This document shows, piece by piece, positions 18,315 to 24,928 of a stretch of 24,928 nt of DNA (positions within the stretch are counted from its first letter, which is position 1; each line of letters opens with the position of its first letter). This stretch comes from Chara braunii (Eukaryota; Streptophyta; Charophyceae; Charales; Characeae). The stretch covers positions 200,782 through 225,709 of the forward strand of contig BFEA01000922.1 of the NCBI GenBank assembly GCA_003427395.1. The letters are read 5' to 3'. A program made the position numbers and the translations under genes. A model generated the notes under the pieces. It was given only the letters and a program-made list of their open reading frames with translations. It was not told where the DNA came from and searched no databases.

Positions 18315-19936
18315 GTAGATCAGGCAGGAAACTCATGCAGGTGCCGATCCGCTGGTGCACAATATGGGTTCCTCCTATCTAGATTTATGCAGTCAACTAG
18401 TATTCAAGAATCAAGAATCTGTGCTGTCAGTCAGACAGAGCAGTGTGAGGGAGAAGGTCTGTAGCATGGAGCAATCCGTGCTTGAGCAATTTGGTGATAC
18501 TGTGATATGTTTTTTTTTTTTTTTACAGTGTGTATGGGCTATGGTCATTAGACTTCCTGCCTTGGAGCTATTATTTCTCTTGGGGATGCGAATGATGCCC
18601 TTCCTTAGTAGATATCTCTCCTTAGTCCCGACCTAGCCCTTTACCTGGAAATGACAAGCCCTTGATTTTATTCTTTATATCCCTTTTCCCTTTGAGATTT
18701 GCGACTTGCTTCATTCCAGGAGCCTGCAGCCCACCCCTAAAAAACACATTCGCAGAATTAATTGGAGCTTCGAGGGGGAAATGTATCTTCGGCCCGGAGA
18801 TAGGCCGCCAGAAATGGTTGTGCAATTATTAGCATCTTCCGTTTCTAACTATGTGGGTACTGCATAGTACCATGACTGGCACTTAGGCCGTTTGTGGTAC
18901 TACTCGAAAGTCTTGTGACCCAGTAGCTGATGATGCCTTTGGTAGGCAATGTGCCCATCCAGGCCTTGTTGTGTTGTGGCTGCTGTTATTATTTAATACA
19001 CCTGCCCCAGCCGTCGCCCTCCTTCTTTCTCACCATCTTGCCAGCATACTCTGTCCCATCCCATTTTGGGTGCACCCGTCCTTCCGAGCGATCCCATTAT
19101 TATTATCTGAGTTCAATGAGCCTCTTCATCCCAATGCGGATTTTATCTCCCCACGTCAATGCCTACTGAATGGGCGTGGTATGCGATTTGCCTGACAATG
19201 CAGGCCTTTTGTCTGGTAGGCTGGGCCGTGGCCCCAAGGGAGGTAACACCCCACGTCGGAATAAAATATCTGGGAACCATCATGGTGGTTTAAACTTCAG
19301 TGGCCTCCAAAGCAAGATGGGGACACTTAGGATCCCAAGCGCACAATTGACTGGAATGCAGGATCGCCCAGAAGTGTGAACGCTGGGGGTGATGGAGCTG
19401 CCATTGCAGCGATGCCAGACATCACAAAGAGCCCTATGGGGTTTTCTTGATCATTCCGATCTGATCATCTATGTTGCAGCTGCCCGTGGAAGCCTCTGCC
19501 AGTGATACATGCTCAGTTGAGCAATGTATGGGGAGCCAAGGATCCGCAAAGTGATGAAAAGGACTCGAATGGACAATGCAATGTCAGCAAAGCATCAACA
19601 AGCAATGTACATCCAGATACATACAAAAATAGCACAATGTAGCGCAGCGGAAGACTCAAAGATATGTCCTGACCTGTCTGATACTGACGCGACAACCCGT
19701 CATACACCACACTGCATACACAGAAGAAAGGTCCCTCCTTTCACACGGACATGGGGGTGATACCATGGATGAGAGATGGGGGGAGGGGCAAGACGAAGAT
19801 GGAGGCGAGGGAGAAGACCAAGATCGCGATAGCGAAGTCTGAAAATAGTCCCCTGCCGAATGTCCAATCAATGCCTGCCACAAAAAATGTCGAATCAGAT
19901 CCTGGGCACAATGCCCGATGTAACCTCTGCATGTAG
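18315..19936. other. Unassigned stretch
   Basis: No protein family was recognised. A T-rich tract followed by ACAG at about 18510-18529 looks like a 3' splice acceptor, but there is no convincing exon on either side. The inverted pair GAGCTGCCATTGCAGC occurs near 19397. Confidence 0.4.
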
Positions 19937-19937
<1 letters not shown>

Positions 19938-19976
<39 letters not shown>

Positions 19977-20005
19977 GAAGAAGAAGAAGAAGAAGAAGAA
20001 GAAGA
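19938..20005. repeat. Compound (TC)n/(GAA)n microsatellite
   Basis: TC dinucleotides to about 19973 change directly into GAA trinucleotides to about 20004, with a related GAC/GAA stretch at 20040-20060. Open frames through this region are repeat artefacts. Confidence 0.95.
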
Positions 20006-20099
20006 CGAAGGAGAAAGGAGGGAGAAGAGATGGAGGGCAAGACGACGAAGAAGAAGAAGATGTCGTCCTTCCCTCTGTCTCACCTGCAGGTATTGCCAC

Positions 20100-20690
20100 C
20101 ATGTACTGACTGCCGCTGTGGTCCCTGTGCAGGTCGCCGGCGTGGAGCGCGGCTATGGCGCCAGGTAAGTACGGCTGCTGCAGGTATGGCCTCCGCACCT
20201 CTGCCTACCTACGCCTCTACCTCTACCTCCTAGCGCAGTGCTGTAGTGTCGCAGCGCCGGTCCAGCAGCGTGTCGCCCAAGAAGTGAGCTACTCGAACTG
20301 TGTGTGTGCTCAGCCGGGCCCAGCTATAAGTAGCACTGGGCTGGCTGGGTGTGCCTCCTGCGCTGGCCTGAAACGGCCCACACGCTCTGGGCCCCTACTG
20401 GGCGTCCAGACCGTTCTACTGATGCAGCAGGGCACAAAAATGCGCCTGGCTTTAAACGACACTGTCTCCCGGTGTACCCAGCCCACGACTTGGCCTTGGG
20501 GACTGCAAGTCTGAACGGACAAAAATAGGACAGCAAATAAATAAATGAATGCTGTCTCATGTTGATACCTGCGGCCTAAGGGCCGCCGCGGGCCTCCAGG
20601 GCGCGCGTCTGAAGGGCACACGGCCTGGGGGCTCCTCAGCAACCGTTGGGCCCCTGAAATGTGGCCCATGTGCAGGCGCAGCCTGTAATA
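20100..20690 (-). repeat. Probable 3' LTR of Ty3/gypsy element 2, boundaries partial
   Basis: On the minus strand a purine-rich tract AAGGAGGGGAGGG (plus coordinates 20691-20703) lies about 130 bases after the chromodomain stop and is followed by TATTACAGGC. If the first TAT is a mutated TGT, this is a normal LTR start next to a polypurine tract. A TATA-like TTATAG lies at about 20324-20330, roughly 360 bases into the LTR. The right boundary is not defined and no second LTR is present for comparison. Confidence 0.4.
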
Positions 20691-20833
20691 CCCTCCCCTC
20701 CTTGGGAACTCAGGCCGGGTCGAGGGCGAAGATCCGATGGTGGAACCTGGAAGCGATTACGATGTGGAGCCGAAGGTACCGGCTTGCCTTGTAACTTGTG
20801 TTCGTAACGTGTGAGAACGTCAGGGCCTGTCGC

Positions 20834-21580
20834 CTAAAGTTCCGCATGGGTCAACCAACGGTCAGCCTTATGGCTGCAATAGGAAAAATGTACCAAGTAC
20901 TCAGTCGGCCTGTTGCCGTAGGGTTGCTGGGCAATGATGTCGCCAACCTCTTGACCATCCATAGAGGGTGGGTCTTGCGATCGTCGCCCGGGAAAGTCGT
21001 CGTGCTCCGCTGAAACGAACAGAGCTAACTTAAAGCGATGAAAGACCGGGTAGACGGGCAAGTGGGCGAGCACCTGAATGACAAATGAAGGTCCTTCGGG
21101 TGCATCCCCAGCAGGTGCCACACTGGACCAGGACCCCATCCATTTCGGAAGGAGCTTGCGAGAGATATCTTGCCCGAGGCTGAAGTCCGCGATGGAGACC
21201 CATACGAGGTCGCCGGCACGAAATGGACAAGGAAGAGGCTTGCGATTGGCCTGTTGGCTCATACGTTGCTGCGTCTTCGACATCTGGTCGCGTGCCTTGA
21301 CAAGTAGCTCTTGCATCTGACAAATGAAGAGAAGGTGGTCGTTGCTCCCGGCTGCCCATGGGATAATCGTGTCCAACGGAGAAGTGACCGGCGAGCCATG
21401 CTCGAACTCAAAGGGCGACATCCCGATAGCCGGATGAATGGACGAGTTGTATGCCAACTCTACATCCGGCAATCGCTCAACCCAATCCTTTTGGTCGGGA
21501 CGGATGAGAGTGCGAAGAAGAACATGTGCGGTCTGATGTGCCCTTTCCGTTTGGCCACCGGTTTGGGGGTGGCGAGCTCG
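20834..21580 (-). pseudogene. Element 2 integrase C-terminus and chromodomain-like tail
   Basis: After the frameshift near 21580 the frame reads ARHPQTGGQTERAHQT, supplying the catalytic Glu in QTER, then WVERLPDVELAYNSSIHPAI, RAGDLVWVSIADFSL, RKLLPKWMGSW and LPVYPVFHRFKLAL. The tail EVGDIIAQQPYGNRP...YLVHF...DRWLTHAEL has the layout of a chromodomain. It ends at a stop at 20834-20836. With the frame change ignored, all three DDE residues exist, so this integrase is the most recent-looking part of the window. Confidence 0.88.
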
Positions 21581-23010
21581 ACTTGAGAGATGAGCCCCAT
21601 CGTGTGATGAGTGCTAACCAAAAATCGGACATGAACCGAGTGTCATGGTCGCAAATGATCTCCTCGGGGTAACCCTTGGTTCGAATCCAACTGGCGTAAA
21701 GAACCTCGGCCAACTCCGGTGCCTTGGCTTGATAGATGAAAGACAAAAACATGGCAAACTTGGTGAGTCGGTCAACCACCGTGAGAATCTCATCCACACC
21801 GGTCTTGTGTTTGGGGAACGGCCCAGTGATGTCCATGGCAATTGCTTCACTTTGTCGCAAGGGGGTTGGTAATGTTCGCAACGCGCCGTATGGATGATGA
21901 TTGCGGGATTTGCAACGTCGGCAAACCTCGCATGACTCGCAATAGCATGGGACGTCACCGAGAAGGTCGGGCCACCAAAAGCGCTTGCGGAGTCGGCCAA
22001 TCGTACGATTGACACCAAAGTGTCCGGTGGCGGGAGCATCGTGGAACTCGCCAAGAAGCCGTGTACGCAAGTGTGGATCACTTGGCAGGCAAAGAAGATC
22101 CTTCCCCCACGAGTGGATGAGCAAATATCCCTCTTGGATCCGATAGTGTGATGACGCCGGATTTGGAGAGGAACAATTTGTGTACTTGTCGCGAAACTCG
22201 GGGTCGGCTTGGTAGCCGCGGATAAAGTTGTCTTGCAAGTCGTCATCAATCTCGAAAGTCGAGTAGACTGTGGTACAATGGTCCGAACGCCGTGAAAGAG
22301 CATCCGTAAAACGGTTCGGCTTTCTCAGAATGTGATCGGGGAAGAAGTCAAACTGGTCGATGAAAGCCATCCAACGGGCGATGGTGCTATTGACCGTGTC
22401 TTGGGTCTTGTACAAGACCAACGGATTGTTATCCGTTACCCATCGGAATTGACTTCGACCGAGAAGAAAAGGCCGCCACCGCTTGAGTGTGTGTACGAAG
22501 GTTAGTAACTCCTTGTGTGTGTCGTCGATCGAGTGCAGGACGGGTACTTTCTTGCTAAAATATTCGACGGGGTGCCAATCCACGCCATCGTGTTGCTCGA
22601 GGACGGCATCAATGCCATAGTCGGACGCATCGGTTGTGACACGCATCGGCCACACCGGGTCGTAGATACACAAGACCTCCGCTGATAGCAAAGCGGCTTT
22701 GAGGGCCAAGAAGGAAGCCCGTGCATCGTCGCCGAAGTCGAAAGGCCGGTCCTCACATTGAAGCTTGGTCAAACTGGCCGAGATCTTCACATAACTTTTA
22801 ATAAAGCGGCGATAGTAGCCGACAAGGCCAAGGAACAAACGGACATGCGTGACGTTCCTTGGTTCCGACCACTCTTGGACGACTTGGATCTTGTCCGATA
22901 AGGGACTAATGCCCTCCGGTGTGATAAAGGGACCCAAGTACTCCAACTCTTGTCGTACGAATTTGCACTTGTCGCGGTTGGCTTTGCACTTGGCGCGACA
23001 GAGTCTCCAA
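21580..23010 (-). pseudogene. Element 2 RT connection, RNase H and integrase core
   Basis: One long frame (open 23087-21477; native from about 23010). EYLGPFITPEGISPL and GLVGYYRRFI mark the RT end and connection. RNase H acidic residues are all present: TTDASDYG (residue 153), HKELLTF (193), VTDNNPL (219) and TDALSRR (262). The H2C2 zinc site follows: His 349, His 356, Cys 386 and Cys 389. The integrase core has IAMDITGPF (Asp 419) and IICDHDTRF (Asp 480 or 482). The third catalytic residue lies beyond a frameshift near 21580. These enzymes would degrade the RNA strand and insert the cDNA. The frame is otherwise unbroken for about 480 codons. Confidence 0.93.
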
Positions 23011-23152
23011 CACGTGTCGAAGATGCTCGATATGGTCCTCCAAGGTCCGACTATAGACGAAAATGTGGTCCAAGTAGACCAGCACAAACCGGTCCAACAT
23101 CGCGCGAAACTCGTTGGTCATCGTCGGTTGAAAAGTCGTCGGGGCATTGGTG
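23010..23152 (-). pseudogene. Element 2 RT fragment with YLDH in place of YLDD
   Basis: The frame reads TNAPTTFQPTMTNEFRAML, then FVLVYLDHIFVYSRTLEDH and HLRHVLETL before a frameshift near 23010. The catalytic box at 23065-23076 is Tyr-Leu-Asp-His, so the second metal-binding Asp is replaced by His. In reverse transcriptases both Asp residues of YXDD are required. The N-terminal half of the palm and the fingers are missing. Confidence 0.85.
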
Positions 23153-23157
23153 TATAA

Positions 23158-24228
23158 GCTTGAAAATTGTTGCGTACACTTCTGACCTGGAAGCAGTATC
23201 TCCTAGGTAGACACTTCAAAGTTTACTCAGACTACGAGACTCTGAAGTGGCTCAATACGCAACCTCGTCTTACTGGCAAGCTTGCCAGATGGTCGGCTAT
23301 CATTGGCACTTATGATTTTGAGTTGAAAAGCATAAAGGGTACGTATAACGTGGTAGTTGACGCTCTCTCACGCAGGAGTGACTTTTTTGGAACAATTGTC
23401 AACTATTTAGACATAGGCAGTGATCTGAAAGATAAGATTCGAAAAGGATATGCCACTGATCCAATCTAGCAACCTATTGTAGATAATCTAAAAGCTAATC
23501 CTGATCGTTTCCCCGACGACCGAATGGCAGCTGAAATACTTTTCTTTATTGATGAAAATAAACAAAGAATTTGTGTTCCACTTAATGAACGTACAGAGAG
23601 TCCAATTCTTGGTGAGTGCCATGACACAGAGGGATACTTTGGGTTCAAGAAGACTCCTGCCAATGTCCGAGAACACTTTGTTTGGCAAGGAATAAAAAAC
23701 GATACACTAACGTACGTGATAACTTGTCTTGTGTGTCACCTCAACAAGCCATCCCACAACAGTCCTTTGGGACAATTGAGACCACTACCAATTCCTGAAA
23801 GACCAGGTGAGTCCATTTCCATCGACTTCACGAGGCTAACAAAAAGTCAAAATGAGAACAGTCAGGTAATGTTGATCGTGGACAGATTCTCTCACTACGC
23901 AATGTTTGTGCCTCTGCCGTGAGAAGCAAAAATTGAACTTGTCATCGAAAAGTTTTAGATGCGATGGGTTTCTGAGTATAGATTCCCTACCACCATTGTA
24001 TCAGACAAAGATGTACGATTCACCGGAGAATCATGGCAAAAACTTATGGAAGCTTACGACACCAGATTGACTATGTCTTCATGACGACATCCTGAGACTA
24101 ACGGCCAAACTAAACAAATGAACAAGTTGTGTCAACTCCTATGAATGTATGTGCTCCCTTATCAGATTGATTGGGATGAGAACCTACCCAAGATTGCAAG
24201 TGCATATAATAATAGTGTACACACCTGG
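23158..24228 (+). mobile_element. Fragment of Ty3/gypsy element 3 (RNase H to integrase)
   Basis: Homology begins at about 23160 inside RNase H (KIVAYT, then after a frameshift TWKQYLLGRHFKVYSDY) and continues to AYNNSVHTW near 24228, where a hairpin/poly(A) module interrupts it. RT, protease, gag and the C-terminal integrase domain are absent. Composition is more AT-rich than element 2. The two are different families: they differ in sequence and run in opposite directions from the shared junction at about 23152-23160. Confidence 0.88.
23167..24228 (+). pseudogene. Element 3 RNase H C-terminus and integrase core
   Basis: One frame with several stops (23467-23469 TAG, 23920-23922 TGA and later ones). 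RNase H part: GRHFKVYSDYETLKWLN, FELKSIKGTYNVVVDALSRR. In the zinc site GECHDTEGYFGFKKT, the second His is Tyr (GYFG instead of the usual GHFG), followed by CLVC. Integrase core: SISIDFTRL gives the first Asp and IVSDKDVRF the second. The catalytic Glu motif reads NGQTKQMN at about 24100-24123, so Glu is replaced by Lys at 24112-24114. The His-to-Tyr and Glu-to-Lys changes fit C-to-T and G-to-A transitions. Confidence 0.88.
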
Positions 24229-24294
24229 GTAGCACCCCGTACGCATACGTATTCCGGTGTACGCGTACGAGCCCAAAATTGCGCGTACGCGTAC

Positions 24295-24327
<33 letters not shown>
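24229..24327 (+). mobile_element. Short CpG-rich hairpin module with poly(A) tail
   Basis: Integrase homology stops near 24228 and is replaced by about 65 bases rich in TACGC and GTACG, followed by 31 A residues (24297-24327). GTACGCGTACG (24259-24269) and CGTACGCGTAC (24284-24294) form a perfect 11-bp stem with a 14-base loop just before the poly(A). A poly(A) end within a coding region suggests retroposition of a short RNA. No target-site duplication was recognised and integrase homology does not visibly resume on the right. Confidence 0.5.
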
Positions 24328-24332
<5 letters not shown>

Positions 24333-24590
24333 AAACTCTGAAAAACAACTATGTTGTGCAGAATAATAATACAAACAACTTTTGCCTGGGAGTCATAACG
24401 GAATTCCCGACTAAGCTCGATTTAAAAATCAAACACCTTAAAGAAAACTTAAAAAAAAATAAAAAATAATATATATATATTAATGTTATTTATCAATTAC
24501 GGATTTTCATTGTATTTAACTTATCTTATTTATCTTTTATTGTATTTTTCTTTTTTTATTATCTAATCAAATCAAAATAAAAAAAAATAT
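24328..24590. other. AT-rich stretch, no gene seen
   Basis: Runs of A, ATATATAT and TTTATT dominate, especially 24430-24590. No coding homology is visible. It separates the two hairpin/poly(A) modules. Confidence 0.6.
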
Positions 24591-24593
24591 ATT

Positions 24594-24630
24594 TGATGAG
24601 TCGGTGAAACTCCGACGAAACAGTTTGTCA
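24594..24630 (+). ncRNA. Hammerhead-ribozyme-like core, unit 1
   Basis: TTGATGA followed by stem II (GTCGG, loop TGAAACT, CCGAC), then GAA, then a 3-bp stem III (ACA, loop GTT, TGT) and C gives the hammerhead order U4-G5-A6-N-G8-A9, stem II, G12-A13-A14, A15.1-U16.1 and C17. Cleavage would fall between 24629 and 24630 (GTC/A). C3 is replaced by T, and the upstream AT-rich flank does not pair with ACAGCC to form stem I, so activity in this context is doubtful. A very short stem III is the form known from type I hammerheads in Penelope-like and other eukaryotic retroelements. Confidence 0.55.
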
Positions 24631-24810
24631 CAGCCCCTCATTTGTTGTCCTCTTCTCCCTCTCTGCCTACGGTTTACCGGGCAGTTCTATTTGACGATAT
24701 ATATGAGTCGGTGAAACTCCGACGAAACAGTTTGTCACAGCCCCTCGTTTGTTGTCCTCTTCTCCCTCTCTGCCTACGGTTTACCGGGCAGTTCAATTTG
24801 ACGATATATA
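24597..24810 (+). repeat. Tandem dimer of a 107-bp unit
   Basis: TGAGTCGGTGAAACTCCGAC begins at 24597 and 24704, exactly 107 bases apart. The two units are nearly identical through CACAGCCCCTC, TTGTTGTCCTCTTCTCC, GCCTACGGTTTACCGGGCAG and TTTGACGATATATA. I see only two internal differences (CATTTG/CGTTTG, TTCTATTT/TTCAATTT), plus a difference at the 5' edge. The high identity points to a recent duplication compared with the decayed elements around it. Confidence 0.95.
24701..24737 (+). ncRNA. Hammerhead-ribozyme-like core, unit 2, damaged 5' core
   Basis: Stem II, GAA, stem III and the GTC cleavage triplet are identical to unit 1, with the predicted cut between 24736 and 24737, 107 bases from the first. 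The 5' core reads TATATGA instead of TTGATGA, so U4 and G5 are lost and the ribozyme should be inactive. GGGCAGT upstream can pair imperfectly with ACAGCCC after the cut, but it lies too far from the core for a standard stem I. Confidence 0.45.
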
Positions 24811-24919
24811 GGGTAACCGGCGTTCGGGACAGGCCGAACGCCCGAACGTATGGGACCCCTTGGGGATGCGTTCGGCCGTTAGGGCCGAATGCGGACCCAA
24901 AAAAAAAAAAAAAAAAAAA
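24811..24919 (+). mobile_element. Hairpin-rich module ending in poly(A)
   Basis: GGCGTTCGG (24819-24827) and CCGAACGCC (24834-24842) make a perfect 9-bp stem. CCCC-TT-GGGG lies at 24856-24865. GCGTTCGGCC (24868-24877) and GGCCGAATGC (24883-24892) make a 10-bp stem with one G-U pair. GCGTTCGG or its complement occurs four times. A poly(A) run of 21 follows at 24899-24919. The module begins exactly where the 107-bp dimer ends, so the two may form one element of about 326 bp. Confidence 0.5.
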
Positions 24920-24928
24920 CAAAGTCAT

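Larger units (their letters stand above)
20691..23155 (-). mobile_element. Truncated Ty3/gypsy chromodomain retrotransposon (element 2)
   Basis: Minus-strand order: RT C-terminal part, RNase H, zinc-binding H2C2, integrase core, integrase C-terminus, chromodomain-like tail, polypurine tract. Gag, protease and the RT N-terminal half are absent: homology begins at TNAPTTFQ near 23150, where the sequence meets element 3 in the opposite orientation. Only two frameshifts interrupt about 2.3 kb of coding DNA, so element 2 is better preserved than elements 1 and 3. The copy is nevertheless defective because RT is partial and carries a catalytic substitution. Confidence 0.9.

Noticed and set aside
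18510-18529. Intron acceptor site of a host gene
   Set aside because: The T-tract plus ACAG fits a splice acceptor, but no exon with coding similarity lies on either side.
24256-24300. Z-DNA or replication-origin signal in the TACGCG tract
   Set aside because: The alternating sequence is short and is better explained by the hairpin/poly(A) module; no other origin features are seen.

Overview
The window looks like eukaryotic nuclear intergenic DNA built almost entirely from decayed retroelements, microsatellites and minisatellites. I found no host protein-coding gene I would defend. A 544-base run of N marks an assembly gap. Chromodomain-bearing Ty3/gypsy elements, an L1-type LINE with a C-terminal zinc knuckle (zf-RVT), and long (GA)n and poly(A) tracts fit the green plant lineage. 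The RNase H-integrase frame at 21.5-23.1 kb reminds me of Ty3 elements annotated in the charophyte alga Chara braunii. That is a memory-based impression and was not checked.

Layout. 1-140: a 25-bp minisatellite. 309-5916 (+): Ty3/gypsy element 1, with gag (hydrophobic N-terminus, coiled coil, RGG linker, CCHC knuckle), protease, RT, and then an abrupt break at about 4055. After the break come an unrelated stretch with a 20-bp palindrome, a duplicated proline-rich segment, and the integrase C-terminus plus chromodomain. 5922-9980 (-): a 5'-truncated LINE with RT, zf-RVT and an (AAT)n tail. 9985-13360: a GTCC-rich island, (GA)41, a tRNA-like sequence, a 51-bp minisatellite, the gap, CA repeats and a 47-bp hairpin satellite. 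13756-13958: a tRNA-derived SINE with poly(A) and a target-site duplication. 13960-17570: mostly unassigned, with two local repeat arrays. 17571-18314 (+): a 5'-truncated LINE copy of the same family as the 6-10 kb LINE, flanked by a perfect 13-bp target-site duplication. 18315-20010: unassigned sequence ending in a (TC)n/(GAA)n microsatellite. 20100-23155 (-): Ty3/gypsy element 2 (RT C-terminus, RNase H, integrase, chromodomain, polypurine tract, probable 3' LTR). 23158-24228 (+): Ty3/gypsy element 3 (RNase H and integrase), joined head to head with element 2. 24229-24327: a CpG-rich hairpin plus poly(A) module that interrupts element 3. 24328-24590: AT-rich DNA. 24594-24810: a tandem dimer of a 107-bp unit carrying a hammerhead-ribozyme-like core. 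24811-24919: a second hairpin-rich module ending in poly(A).

The elements do not form a pathway; each is a separate insertion or remnant. Every coding region has premature stops, frameshifts or lost catalytic residues, so none looks autonomous now. The most interesting part is the right end. There, hammerhead-like repeats and two short self-complementary poly(A)-tailed modules lie within 700 bp and could represent an undescribed small retroelement family.
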